Positions 17,935-26,931 of a stretch of 64,000 bases of DNA are shown one piece after another. A program made the translations under genes and the position numbers. Below the pieces are notes generated by a model. That model made no database searches. It was not told the origin of the DNA and was given only the letters and a program-made list of their open reading frames with translations. The stretch's first letter is position 1. The number at the start of each line of letters is the position of its first letter. Source of the stretch: a bacterium (GTDB taxonomy: Bacteria > Actinomycetota > Acidimicrobiia > Spongiisociales > Spongiisociaceae); NCBI GenBank assembly GCA_028820935.1, contig JAPPHZ010000029.1:62001-126000 (forward strand), written 5' to 3'.

Positions 17935-19125
17935 ATGATCGACGGGTCCGGCTCCTGGGCACTTCGCCTCCGTAACGGCCAGGCGGTCTTCGACGAGTTC
18001 ATGGAGGCCGCGCCGTTCCCGATCTCACGCGCCACGCTGGCCCGCCGGACAGGCCTGTCGAAGCCGACCGTGTCCGCGCTGGTTTCTGACCTCGAGGACG
18101 CCGGCGTGGTGAGCCTCATCCCTCCCGAGGCCTCCCAGGGCCGGATCGGGCGCCCGGCCGCGCCCTATGCGCTGGTTCCGGACGCCGCGCTGGTCGTGGG
18201 AGTGGACATGGGGGCCACCAAGGTCATCGTGGGTGTCGCCGACCTGCTGGGGCGGGTACTGGCAGAGGACCGTATCGAGACCGCCTCCAATGCCCGGGCA
18301 GCGGTGGACGCGGTTGTGGGGTCCACGACCCGGCTGCTCACCAACCTCGGCAAGAGCCACCTCCTCGAATCCGGCTGCGTGGGCGTGCCCGGCGTGTACC
18401 GGCCGCGGCCGGACCGGGTGGAGATGTCTCCCAACCTCGCAGGATTCTCCGATCTCCCGATCCGCGCGGAACTCTCTGAACGGCTCGGCGTGCCGGTCAC
18501 CATCGAGAACGACGTGAACCTGGCTGCGGTGGCAGAGGCGGAGGCGATGGACGACCGTGGTGGGCTCGATTTCGTCGCCATCTCCGTCGGCACCGGAATA
18601 GGCGCCGGTCTGGTGATGGACGGGAGGCTGTACCGGGGAGGACACGGAGCCGCCGGAGAGCTCGGGTCGATCGACATGTCCGGTGTGGCTGACGACCGGG
18701 CGGGACGTCTTACGCTGGAGGATCTGGCCTCCGCTCCAGCCATTCGCAGGCGGTTCCGCCAAGCAGTAGATACCGACTTTCCCTCCCGCCTCGAGCGCGA
18801 TGCCGAGGTCTCGGAGATCCTCCTCGCGGCGTCATCGGGTGACGAAGCCGCGTCCGAGGCTCTCGGCATCGCCGCCGAGGCGATGGCATCGGCGGTGGCC
18901 TGGCTCTGCTGGTTCGGAGATCCGGCCCGGATCGTCTTCGGGGGAGGGGTCGGGTCCAATCCCATCTTCGTGGATGCGGTGCGCTCCAAGCTGGACCGTT
19001 GCCTTGACGAGACGCCTGAACTGGTCGCTTCGGCATTGGGGAGCCGGGCTGCCTTCATGGGAGCGATCTCAACCGCTCGGGCCTCGGTGAGGACCACCTT
19101 CGTACGGGGCCGGTTGGGCAGATGA
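17935..19125 (+). CDS. ROK family transcriptional regulator
   Basis: This 396-residue repressor has an N-terminal helix-turn-helix (ISRATLARRTGLSKPTVSALVSDLEDAG, residues about 29-58) and a ROK sugar-kinase-like domain with VGVDMGATKVIVGVADLLG and IENDVNLAAVAEA. The usual zinc motif CxCGxxGC and the GExGH motif are missing; the protein has HGAAGELGSIDMSG instead. It may still sense a sugar but its zinc site is lost, so it is unlikely to be a kinase. It starts the operon and overlaps the M20 gene by ATGA. An amino sugar or its phosphate is the probable effector, given the terminal nagB. Confidence 0.9.
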   Translation: MIDGSGSWALRLRNGQAVFDEFMEAAPFPISRATLARRTGLSKPTVSALVSDLEDAGVVSLIPPEASQGRIGRPAAPYALVPDAALVVGVDMGATKVIVGVADLLGRVLAEDRIETASNARAAVDAVVGSTTRLLTNLGKSHLLESGCVGVPGVYRPRPDRVEMSPNLAGFSDLPIRAELSERLGVPVTIENDVNLAAVAEAEAMDDRGGLDFVAISVGTGIGAGLVMDGRLYRGGHGAAGELGSIDMSGVADDRAGRLTLEDLASAPAIRRRFRQAVDTDFPSRLERDAEVSEILLAASSGDEAASEALGIAAEAMASAVAWLCWFGDPARIVFGGGVGSNPIFVDAVRSKLDRCLDETPELVASALGSRAAFMGAISTARASVRTTFVRGRLGR

Positions 19126-20408
19126 CCCCGAACCTGAAGTCACCGGCCGATGAGATCGCCGCCGCCGTCAACGAGGAGGATCTGGTCGGGCTGGTTCTGG
19201 AGGCGGTGAGGATCCCGAGCGTCACTCCCGAAGAGAAGGCCTTCGCCGAATGGGCCGGTAGCCGGATGGAGGAAGGACCCTGGGACCGGGTGCGTCTGGT
19301 GGAGGCGGAACCGGGACGGCCCAACGTCTACGCGGAGACGGGCCGGGCACGAGGACGGTCCCTGGTCCTGGCGGGGCATCTCGACACTGTTCACGCGGAC
19401 GACTGGGTGCGGGAGTGGGGCGGGACAGACCGTGCCGACCCTTTCAGGGGATGCATCGTCGAAGGGGAGATTTGGGCCCGCGGCGTGACCGACCAGAAGG
19501 CGGGGGTCTGCTCGATCATCGAGGCGGTTAGAGCAGTCGACCGGGCCGGCTACCGCTTGGCCGGCAACCTCACCGGACTGCTCGTCTGTGATGAGGAGTC
19601 CGGTCAGCCCGGCAGCGGGCTCTCGGCGGGGATGCGCGCCGCCGTCTCGCACCTTTTCGACGGTCCCGGTCACGCGCCGGACTTCGCCATCTACACCGAG
19701 CCGACCACGGGGGCGATCTACACCGCCCAGATGGGTTTCCTGATCGCCGACGTGACCCTGACCGGTCGCTCGGCCTACTTCGGAACCCCCGAACTCGGAG
19801 TGGATGCGCTGCGGGCCGGCCACGCGCTGCTGAGCGAGCTTTGGGACCGGAACGAGACCCTGAGGGCTGGGGAGGCCCATGACCTCCTCGGCGAGCGCTT
19901 CCTGCTGGTCACCCACGTCGAGTCCGGAGGCAACATCGCGGTTCCTGGCGACTTCCGGTTGTCCCTCATCCAGAAACTGCTCCCCGGCGACGACCTCGAT
20001 TGCCAGGCTGACGCGTTGCGAGACATAGCGGCGAGGGTTGCGGACGGCCACGGCGCGTCGGCCGAGGTGGTCTTCTCCGCCCCCCGGGATCACCGGGTGG
20101 GCGGAACGCCCGACGAGGTTTCCCCGGACCATCCGGGCGTCCGCTCGCTGATGGAATCGATCGAACACACGACCGGTGGGGGGGCCCGGATCGAGGGTGC
20201 TCCCTACTGGTCGGAGAAGCCACTGCTCCGGGGCGCCGGGATCCCCGGCGTGTACTTCGCTCCCGGAGACATAGCGACCTGTCACACCCCATTCGAACGG
20301 CTCCCGATCCAGGAGTTGATCTCCACTACCCGCACCCTCGCCCACTTCGTGGCGTCGTGGTGCGGCGTGGAGCAAGCAGGGAACGGGCGGCCAGAGGAGG
20401 AACAATGA
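19122..20408 (+). CDS. M20 family metallohydrolase (ArgE/DapE-like)
   Basis: This 428-residue di-zinc hydrolase removes acyl groups or cleaves dipeptide-like amide bonds. Metal-site motifs are visible: LAGHLDTVHADDW, ARGVTDQKAG, the Glu pair in CDEESGQPGSG, the later YTEPTTG and the last His in TCHTPFERLP. The family includes N-acetylornithine deacetylase, DapE and amino-acylases. In this operon with a sugar-type importer and NagB, deacylation of an imported N-acyl amino sugar or amino-acid conjugate is plausible. No signal peptide is seen, so it acts in the cytoplasm. Confidence 0.88.
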   Translation: MTPNLKSPADEIAAAVNEEDLVGLVLEAVRIPSVTPEEKAFAEWAGSRMEEGPWDRVRLVEAEPGRPNVYAETGRARGRSLVLAGHLDTVHADDWVREWGGTDRADPFRGCIVEGEIWARGVTDQKAGVCSIIEAVRAVDRAGYRLAGNLTGLLVCDEESGQPGSGLSAGMRAAVSHLFDGPGHAPDFAIYTEPTTGAIYTAQMGFLIADVTLTGRSAYFGTPELGVDALRAGHALLSELWDRNETLRAGEAHDLLGERFLLVTHVESGGNIAVPGDFRLSLIQKLLPGDDLDCQADALRDIAARVADGHGASAEVVFSAPRDHRVGGTPDEVSPDHPGVRSLMESIEHTTGGGARIEGAPYWSEKPLLRGAGIPGVYFAPGDIATCHTPFERLPIQELISTTRTLAHFVASWCGVEQAGNGRPEEEQ

Positions 20409-21598
20409 AGACAAGAACAAGGACATCGAGGCGGCGGATGTTCATTGCCACCATGGCGGTGCTCGGCTTGCTGGCTGCGGCCTGCGGCGGTGATGACGTT
20501 GCCGAGGAAACGACGACTACCAGGGCAGCGACCACGACCCAGGCCCCCGCCACCACCGAGGCCCCCGCCACCACCGAGGCGCCTGCGGCGCCGGTGGCGC
20601 CTGTGACTCGGGGGCCGGGGGGTGAGGCGGCTACTCCGTCGGGTGAGATTGTGCTTTCGGCTGATGAGATCGCTGAGGTGAAGGCGGGTGGTTTTACGGC
20701 TGCGTTGTTGTGGCATACCGCGGGTGCGTTCACTGATGCGGTGAGCCAGGGCGCTCGGGACGCGTTCGCCGAGTTGGGTATCGAGGTTATTGCTGAGACC
20801 AACGCGCAGTTCGACGCGGCGCAGCAGGCGAACGACGTCGAGACGGTGATGGCTCAGAACCCTGACATCATTATCAGTCTGGTTCTCGATCCGGTGTCGG
20901 GTGCGGAGGCGTTCCGCCCGGCTGTGGATGCGGGCGTGCAGTTGGTGTTCTTGAGCAATGTGCCTGAGGGATACGTTCATGGGACTGACTATGTCGGGGT
21001 GGTGACCGACGACCTGGCGGCGATGGGTATTGCTGCTGCTGATCTGTTGGCTGACGCGCTGGGGGGTCAGGGCAAGGTGGGGTTCATCTTCCACGATGCT
21101 GCCTATTACGTGACGAACCAGCGGGATCAGGCGTTCAAGGCCTGGATCGAGGCTGCTTATCCCGGCATCGAGATCGTCGACGAGCAGGGGTTGGCGGACC
21201 CGGCGGCTGCCGAGCAGATCGCGGCGTCGTTGTTGACTCGCAATCCTGACCTCAACGGCATCTACGCGCCGTGGTCGGCTGGTCCCGCTGATGGGGTCTT
21301 GGCGGCTCTGCGAGCGGCCGGCGCTTCCGACGTGGCGGTGGTGACCCTCGATTTGGACACGAACGTGTCGTTGGATCTGGTTGAGGGCGGCAACATTGTC
21401 GGGATCGCCGCTGATGAGGCCTATGCCCTGGGCCGGACCATGGCTCTCGAGGGCGCCTACGGTCTGGTCGGCAAGCCGGCGCCTCCTTTCGTGGTGGTTC
21501 CCGCCATCAAGGTCACCGCTGACAACATCGTCGACGCCTACCGCCAATCTTTGGCGACCGACCCACCAACCGAAGTCATGCAAGCCCTCGGCGGATAG
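20405..21598 (+). CDS. Sugar-type ABC transporter substrate-binding lipoprotein (RbsB family)
   Basis: This 397-residue lipoprotein has a basic N-terminus, lipobox LLAAAC, a Thr/Ala/Pro linker with repeated ATTEAP units and a periplasmic-binding-protein type 1 domain (AFTDAVSQGARDAFAELGIEVIAETNAQFDAAQQANDVE region in two parts). The start ATG 20405 has GGAGGAAC just upstream and overlaps the M20 stop by 4 bp. From about 20590 onward the gene uses many T-ending codons and TTG for Leu, unlike its neighbours, which may mean different origin or strong expression. Family ligands are sugars and sugar derivatives. Confidence 0.9.
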   Translation: MKTRTRTSRRRMFIATMAVLGLLAAACGGDDVAEETTTTRAATTTQAPATTEAPATTEAPAAPVAPVTRGPGGEAATPSGEIVLSADEIAEVKAGGFTAALLWHTAGAFTDAVSQGARDAFAELGIEVIAETNAQFDAAQQANDVETVMAQNPDIIISLVLDPVSGAEAFRPAVDAGVQLVFLSNVPEGYVHGTDYVGVVTDDLAAMGIAAADLLADALGGQGKVGFIFHDAAYYVTNQRDQAFKAWIEAAYPGIEIVDEQGLADPAAAEQIAASLLTRNPDLNGIYAPWSAGPADGVLAALRAAGASDVAVVTLDLDTNVSLDLVEGGNIVGIAADEAYALGRTMALEGAYGLVGKPAPPFVVVPAIKVTADNIVDAYRQSLATDPPTEVMQALGG

Positions 21599-21634
21599 GC
21601 TGTAGCGTCCGAGTGTCCGAAGGAACTGCCCGAA

Positions 21635-22633
21635 GTGAAGGCGGTACGTAGACCGCTTAGAGCCGTCGCCGGCTCGATACGGTCACGGGCGCGCCAAGGC
21701 GACGATGGCGGGTTTCGACAGTACGTCGTGTACCTGGCCTTCGTCTCGATCCTCGCCGTCTTCGCTCTGTTCCTTTGGGACGACGGGTTTCTCAGCACTT
21801 CCAACCTGCTGAACATCGGCCGCCAGGCTGCGCCCATCGCGGTGATGGCGGTGGGGATGGCCTTCGCCCTTGCGTCCGCGGAGATCGACCTGTCCGTGGG
21901 GTCCACGGTGGCCCTCTCGTCGCTGGTGGCTGCGGTGGTGGTCGGCGATCACGGGTTCCTGGCGGGCGCCACCGCGGCGGTGGCCACCGGGGTTGTGGTC
22001 GGCCTCTTCAACGGTCTGATCACCGTCAAGGTCCGGATTCCCTCATTCCTGGTCACCCTGGGCACGCTGGGCATCATCAGCGGGATCGCCCGCAATGTGA
22101 ACAACCTCCAGTCGATGCCGATCCGGGACGACACCTTTGCGGCTCTGTTCGGCGCCGGATCGCTGGGTCCGGTCTCGTCCCTCGTCGTCTGGACGATCAT
22201 CGTGTTCGCGCTGGGCCACTTCGCGCTACACCACCTGCGCTGGGGCCGCCACGTCCTGGCCACGGGGGCGGACCGGGAGTCGGCGAACGCGTCCGGACTC
22301 AACACGGACCGCATCCGGGTCAGCGCCCTCGTGGCGAGCGCCACCGCCGCCGCCTTCGCGGGGGTGCTGCTGGCCGGCCGGCTGGCCATCGGTCGCCACG
22401 ACCTCGGCGAGAACGACCTGCTGACAGTGATAGCGGCGGTCGTTATAGGGGGCACCAGCCTGTTCGGGGGGCGCGCCTCGATCGCGGGGGCGGTGACCGG
22501 AGCGGTCATCATGGCGATGCTCAACAACGGGCTGATCCTGATGGGGCTGGAGGTGGCGGACCAACTGATCGCCCGCGGGGTGATCATCATCCTCGCCGTG
22601 GCACTCAGCATGCGAGCACCGCAAGAAAGTTGA
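21635..22633 (+). CDS. Sugar-type ABC transporter permease (RbsC family)
   Basis: This 332-residue membrane protein has eight or more hydrophobic segments and the RbsC/XylH-type patterns AVGMAFALASAEIDLSVGST and VVIGGTSLFGGRASIAGAV. It follows the binding-protein gene by 36 bp and starts at GTG 21635. Its ATPase is encoded at 23842-24609, after the PLP-protein gene. Confidence 0.9.
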   Translation: MKAVRRPLRAVAGSIRSRARQGDDGGFRQYVVYLAFVSILAVFALFLWDDGFLSTSNLLNIGRQAAPIAVMAVGMAFALASAEIDLSVGSTVALSSLVAAVVVGDHGFLAGATAAVATGVVVGLFNGLITVKVRIPSFLVTLGTLGIISGIARNVNNLQSMPIRDDTFAALFGAGSLGPVSSLVVWTIIVFALGHFALHHLRWGRHVLATGADRESANASGLNTDRIRVSALVASATAAAFAGVLLAGRLAIGRHDLGENDLLTVIAAVVIGGTSLFGGRASIAGAVTGAVIMAMLNNGLILMGLEVADQLIARGVIIILAVALSMRAPQES

Positions 22634-22639
22634 GCCACG

Positions 22640-23839
22640 ATGTTCCTGAAGACACTGCTGACCCGTAACAGGCCCTTCGTAGAGGCGGCCATCCGGCTCC
22701 ACCAGGAGGGGAGCATCCCCGCCAACAGCTACGTCCTGGATCTCGACACGATCGAGGCCAACACCCGCCACTTCTCGAACGAGGCCCACCGCCGGGGGCT
22801 CACGGTGTATGCGATGAGCAAGCAGTTGGGCCGCGCCGGGGGTGCGCTGGATGCGATAACCCGGGGCGGCGCCGACGGTTACGTAGCGGTCGACATGGCC
22901 TGTGCCCGGCCCATCGTGGCCGGTGGGCACAGGCTGGGCAATCTGGGGCATCTTGTCCAGATGGCGCGCGGAGAGACCCGTGAGGCGGCAGGCATGGCCC
23001 CCGAATACTGGACCATCTTCTCCCGCACCAAGGCTTCGGAGGCCTCCCGGGCGGTGGCGAGGCTCGGGCGCACCCAGGACGTGCTCCTCCGGATATGGAA
23101 CGAGGGCGACGTCTTCTACCCCGGGCACGAAGGGGGGTTTCACATCGACGAGCTGCCGTCCGCCATCGCCTTCGTGAACAGAACCGCCGGGCTGCGGTTC
23201 GCAGGTCTCACCACCTTCCCCGCGCTCCTCTACGACAAGGAGACCAGGAAGGTGGCCGCCACGCCCAACGTGGAGACCCTCGCCCGGGGGGTGGAGGTGG
23301 CCGCCGGCGCGCTCGGAGACGGCGCCCGTATCGAGGTCAACGCACCCGGAACGACCTCCACAGCGGTCCTCGATCTGCTGGCGGACATCGGGGCCACCCA
23401 GGTCGAGCCCGGCCACGGCCTTACCGGCTCGACGCCACTGCACGCGGTGGATGAGCTACCCGAGCAGCCCGCCGCTCTATACCTCACCGAGGTAGCCCAC
23501 CTGCACCAGGGCGTTCCGCTGTGCTTCGGCGGTGGCTTCTATGTCGACCCCGTCTTCGACCCGTACGGCACGCGGGCACTGGTAGCGGCCGCCCCGGAGG
23601 ATGCGTCCACCGAGCCGGTGCCGCTCGACATGCCCGACCCGGCCGGCATCGATTACTACGCAAGGCTCCATCCACCGGCCTCGCGCAAGGTCGAGGAGGG
23701 GGACACCGTGATCTGCGGGTTCCGCGTTCAAGCCTTCGTGACCCGGGCTTGCGTGGTGGGAGTGGCGGGGGCCCGGACGGCTGCCCCGGCGGTGGCCGGC
23801 GTCTGGAACACCCTGGGCGATCCGATACCGGCGAGGTGA
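22640..23839 (+). CDS. PLP-dependent alanine-racemase-fold protein (YhfX-like)
   Basis: This 399-residue protein resembles E. coli YhfX, a predicted PLP-dependent amino acid racemase or epimerase of the alanine racemase N-domain fold. The PLP lysine candidate is in LTVYAMSKQLGR near residue 58, following SYVLDLDTIEANTRHF. A conserved-looking barrel follows (VQMARG, FAGLTTFPALL, VNAPGTTSTAVLDLLADIGATQVEPGHGLTGSTP). No function of YhfX is established to my knowledge. Insertion between the permease and ATPase genes of a sugar-type importer ties it to the imported compound. Confidence 0.8.
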   Translation: MFLKTLLTRNRPFVEAAIRLHQEGSIPANSYVLDLDTIEANTRHFSNEAHRRGLTVYAMSKQLGRAGGALDAITRGGADGYVAVDMACARPIVAGGHRLGNLGHLVQMARGETREAAGMAPEYWTIFSRTKASEASRAVARLGRTQDVLLRIWNEGDVFYPGHEGGFHIDELPSAIAFVNRTAGLRFAGLTTFPALLYDKETRKVAATPNVETLARGVEVAAGALGDGARIEVNAPGTTSTAVLDLLADIGATQVEPGHGLTGSTPLHAVDELPEQPAALYLTEVAHLHQGVPLCFGGGFYVDPVFDPYGTRALVAAAPEDASTEPVPLDMPDPAGIDYYARLHPPASRKVEEGDTVICGFRVQAFVTRACVVGVAGARTAAPAVAGVWNTLGDPIPAR

Positions 23840-23841
23840 GG

Positions 23842-24609
23842 ATGACAGCTCCCGCCCTCGAGGTCCGGAACCTGTCGAAGGCGTTCCGCGCCGTGCAGGC
23901 CCTGGACGGCGTCTCTCTCGATCTTCACCGGGGGCGGGTGACGGCGCTGCTGGGCGACAACGGGGCCGGTAAGTCGACGCTCGTGAAGTGCCTGGCCGGG
24001 ATCTACCAGCCGGACTCGGGCAGCATACGCATCGACGGGGCCGAGCATCGGATCTCCTCTCCGGATGTGGCCCGCTCGCTGGGCGTCGAGTCCGTCCACC
24101 AGGATCTGTCGCTCATCGACACGCTGAACGTGGCCGAGAACCTGTTCCTGAACCGGGAGTACACACAAGGCGGGTGGTTCGGGTCACGGTTGGGGCTGTT
24201 GAACAAGAGGCGTATGCACGAGGAGTGCGGCGAGACCCTGGCCCGTCTCGGGATAGCCATCCCGTCGTTGCGCAAGCCGGTCGGGCTGCTGTCAGGTGGT
24301 CAGCGGCAGGCCATCGCCATCGGGAGGGCGGTTGCCTGGGGCCAGCGGATCGTTCTCCTGGACGAGCCCGCCGCGGCGCTGGGTGTCGAGCAGGCCCGCC
24401 GGGTCCTGGACCTGATCCGTACGCTCCGGGACGCGAACGTGGCGGTGCTGCTCATAACACACAACATGGACCGGGTCACGGCGGTGTGCGACACGGCCGT
24501 GGTGCTACGACGGGGGCGCAAGACGGCCGAAGCCGACGTCAGCCAGGTGACCCAGGACGACTTGGTGGCTTTCATCACCGGCGCGAGGACCACCGAGTCC
24601 CCGGAGTGA
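23842..24609 (+). CDS. Sugar-type ABC transporter ATP-binding protein (single domain)
   Basis: This protein of about 255 residues carries one ATPase domain, unlike RbsA which has two. Walker A is GDNGAGKSTLVKC, the Q-loop region is GVESVHQDLSLID, the signature is LLSGGQRQA, Walker B runs VLLDEPAAALG and the H-loop is LLITHNMD. It begins at ATG 23842, preceded by GAGG. One-domain ATPases are known for FrcA-type sugar importers and must form a homodimer with the RbsC-like permease. Confidence 0.9.
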   Translation: MTAPALEVRNLSKAFRAVQALDGVSLDLHRGRVTALLGDNGAGKSTLVKCLAGIYQPDSGSIRIDGAEHRISSPDVARSLGVESVHQDLSLIDTLNVAENLFLNREYTQGGWFGSRLGLLNKRRMHEECGETLARLGIAIPSLRKPVGLLSGGQRQAIAIGRAVAWGQRIVLLDEPAAALGVEQARRVLDLIRTLRDANVAVLLITHNMDRVTAVCDTAVVLRRGRKTAEADVSQVTQDDLVAFITGARTTESPE

Positions 24610-24745
24610 GGGTCTCGGGGAGATTGCCGTCCATGAAGGCAGGCAGGGGCCGGTCCTCCCTCAGCACGTCCGCGGGGAGCCCGCGCGTCCGGTCCGGGCG
24701 CGTTCCCCGGGTCGGGTAATCCGTTCGCGAGGGACGGCGCAGCAA

Positions 24746-25507
24746 GTGGAGGTTGTCGTCGCCTCGAGCGCCGAGGAGATGGCCGCCCGAGCGGCCGGCA
24801 TCGTCGGTACCTTCCTTCGTTCCGTTCCATCGCCGGTGCTCGGCCTGGCGACCGGCGCGTCGGTGCAGCCCCTCTACCGGGAGTTGGTCCGCCGCCACCG
24901 GGAGGAATCCCTCTCGTTCGCAGCCGCCCGGGCCTTCCTGCTGGACGAGTACGTGGGGCTGGACCATGACCATCCGCAGCTGTATCGCAATGTTGTCCGC
25001 GCCGAGTTGACCGGACTGGTCGACCTCCGACCCGCCCGCCTGTTCTCTCCCGACGTGCATGCGGCCGACATGGAGGAGGAGTGCGCCCGCTACGACCGCC
25101 GGGTCCGGCGGGCACGGATCGGGCTCCAGATCCTGGGGATCGGGCGCAACGGCCATCTCGCCTTCAACGAGCCCGGCTCGGCCTTCGACTCCCGTACCAG
25201 GGTCGTGAGCCTCACCGCGACGACCCGGGCTGACAACGCCCGCTTCTTCGGCAACCCGGATGAGATGCCGCGCTGCGCGGTGACACAGGGTCTCGGCACG
25301 ATCATGGGGGCCGGTCATCTGATGGTGATGGCGTCGGGCGCCGCCAAGGCCGTTGCCGTACAGGGTGCGCTGCTCGGTCCGGTGGCTGAAGCCCTGCCGG
25401 CCTCGATCCTCCGGACTCACCCCCGCGTCACCCTTGTCGTCGATCGCCGGGCCGTGAACCCAGCGGTTGCCGGTGAAGCAGCCCGGATGCGTATCCCGAT
25501 CCGGTAG
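24746..25507 (+). CDS. nagB: Glucosamine-6-phosphate deaminase/isomerase
   Basis: This 253-residue protein converts glucosamine-6-phosphate to fructose-6-phosphate and ammonium. Motifs: phosphate loop LGLATGASVQPLY, catalytic loop FLLDEYVGL, and GIGRNGHLAFNEPGSAF, where the catalytic His and Glu are present. The residue before GH is Asn, as in many Gram-positive NagB proteins. It ends the ROK operon after a 136-bp gap and starts at GTG 24746. The related GalNAc-type deaminase AgaS has a different fold, so an amino-sugar phosphate route is well supported, but another amino sugar cannot be excluded. Confidence 0.9.
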   Translation: MEVVVASSAEEMAARAAGIVGTFLRSVPSPVLGLATGASVQPLYRELVRRHREESLSFAAARAFLLDEYVGLDHDHPQLYRNVVRAELTGLVDLRPARLFSPDVHAADMEEECARYDRRVRRARIGLQILGIGRNGHLAFNEPGSAFDSRTRVVSLTATTRADNARFFGNPDEMPRCAVTQGLGTIMGAGHLMVMASGAAKAVAVQGALLGPVAEALPASILRTHPRVTLVVDRRAVNPAVAGEAARMRIPIR

Positions 25508-25537
25508 CCGTCGCCGGCCGGGCCGGTTGTGTGCGGT

Positions 25538-25644
25538 TCAGGAGGGTGCTGAAAAAGATAGGGATGGCTTGGCCCGCGATTGCGTTGACCTGGGGTCTCA
25601 TCGCCGGACAACGGGCAACCGGACGTTTTTTAGTACCCTCCTAG
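25538..25644. mobile_element. MITE-like element, family A, copy 2 (107 bp)
   Basis: The length is the same as copy 1 at 730-836, and most of the sequence matches, including the inner GGCTTGGCCCGCGATT block. The left end is TCAGGAGGGTGCTGAAAAAG (TCAG in place of CTAG) and the right end TTAGTACCCTCCTAG. The TAG stop of the AcoX-like gene (minus strand, 25641-25643) is in the right CTAG. It separates nagB from the convergent AcoX-like gene. Confidence 0.75.
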
Positions 25645-26753
25645 GTGACCACTTTCATTACGGTGCTGCGGCCGGGGGAAGTGTGGACCCTCCTGTATCC
25701 CAGCATGACCGGCCGGGCTGACTCGACGCCGGTGTCCACCCGGAGGACGGGCGGGTCCAGGAGGCGTACCTTCTCCTCCCCGGCCAGGATGATCACGTTC
25801 TCCTCGCCGACCCGGCTGATGACTTCGGGGCTGATCTGCTGGTTGCCCCGGCCGAGCAGGAAACCCTGGCCGCCGATCACCCCCAGGTAGATCGTGGCCG
25901 GAACGCCTGGCTCCAGCAGGGCGACCAGCTCGGCGGCGGTGACGTTGGTGGCGACCATCCGGCGGTTGCGAACCACGTCCACGCCGGCCAGTGTTCCCTC
26001 CAGTTCCAGGTGATCGAGAATTCGAGCCACCGTGGTACCGGGTCCGAGCACGTAGAGATGATCGGGCGCCATCCCGCCGGCAAGCTTGCTGCACAGCCGG
26101 TCCAGGCTGGCATCGTCCCCCAGCGCGGTAGTGGCCTTGCCCGGCTGGAGAAGGTCACGGACGAAGGGGACGGATGCGACCGAGAAGCCGGCCACGTGGC
26201 CCGGGTCGTCCCCAGCGTCCAACACCTCTCGCCTGGTCAGAGGAACCTTGTCAGGCGTCGCCAGGTAGCGGGCCGCCATGGCGCCGGCCGCCTCCGGCGT
26301 GTTCCCGAACACGGCGGAATGCATCTTGACACCGGTGGGGATGCCCACCACCGGAACCTCGGTACCGACCACCGCCACGATGTCGCGGGCGGTCCCGTCC
26401 CCTCCGGCGAAGGCGATCAGGCCGACACCTTCCTCCAGCATCCTGGCGGCTACCTCACGGGTGTCGGCCGAGGTGGTCGGGTCCGACCTCACCGGTACTA
26501 CGACAGGCGAGAGCCCGGCTTCCCGGGCTGTCTTCTCTCCCATTGTGCCGGAGCCTGTTATCACCTGCAGGTCGGGAACGGCGTCCGCCAGCAACCTGAC
26601 GGCCCGGCCCGCCCGGCGGTGGGCGATGGGGACCGCTCCGAGGGCGGCGGCCTGCCGGTAGGTGTCACCGTCGGTGCCGTGGAGACCCACCGATCCCCCC
26701 ATTCCCGCGATCGGGTTGACGATCAAGCCCAACCGGATCGGGTTTCGGTTCAT
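25641..26753 (-). CDS. ATP-NAD kinase-like protein (AcoX family)
   Basis: This 370-residue protein has the NAD kinase/diacylglycerol kinase fold, with GLIVNPIAGMGGSVGL at the N-terminus and the phosphate-donor motif AFAGGDGTARDIV near residue 118, followed by VVGIPTGVKMHSAVF. This arrangement defines the AcoX group found near acetoin and other 2-oxo acid catabolic genes. The true substrate of AcoX proteins is not well established. Family B repeats begin 12 bp upstream of its ATG, so its promoter must be in or beyond them. The stop codon lies in the edge of the family A element. Confidence 0.87.
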   Translation of the reverse strand: MNRNPIRLGLIVNPIAGMGGSVGLHGTDGDTYRQAAALGAVPIAHRRAGRAVRLLADAVPDLQVITGSGTMGEKTAREAGLSPVVVPVRSDPTTSADTREVAARMLEEGVGLIAFAGGDGTARDIVAVVGTEVPVVGIPTGVKMHSAVFGNTPEAAGAMAARYLATPDKVPLTRREVLDAGDDPGHVAGFSVASVPFVRDLLQPGKATTALGDDASLDRLCSKLAGGMAPDHLYVLGPGTTVARILDHLELEGTLAGVDVVRNRRMVATNVTAAELVALLEPGVPATIYLGVIGGQGFLLGRGNQQISPEVISRVGEENVIILAGEEKVRLLDPPVLRVDTGVESARPVMLGYRRVHTSPGRSTVMKVVT

Positions 26754-26764
26754 GAGCCGGAAAG

Positions 26765-26931
26765 CTAGTGGTCTGTCCCCGAAACGACCAGGCGTGTCTG
26801 GCGGTCATCGGTGTCCCGTCGCTGTGTTCCGCTTCCTTGACGTGCCGCTGCGGGCACGCCTTCGTCAGCGGGCCTTGTGAGGAACACCGCTGCCGGCGCC
26901 ATACCACTCCGCCATTCCGCAGACAGACGCG
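26765..26931. mobile_element. MITE-like element, family B, copy 1
   Basis: The left end is CTAGTGGTCTGTCC and the body matches the other family B copies at 26932, 32911 and 37626 (the latter two in reverse orientation). The right end is degenerate (CAGACAGACGCGAG). An inner hairpin CGTGCC-GCTGCG-GGCACG lies at 26841-26858. It abuts copy 2, making a tandem pair that fills the gap between the divergent AcoX-like and gcvPA genes. Confidence 0.75.

Noticed and set aside
19140-20426. 428-codon frame antisense to the M20 hydrolase
   Set aside because: It mirrors the codon phase of the real gene and shows no family similarity.
24746-25507. Asn in place of the catalytic Asp in the NagB GxGxDGH motif
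   Set aside because: Asn at this place is common in Gram-positive NagB proteins, so it is not evidence of inactivation.
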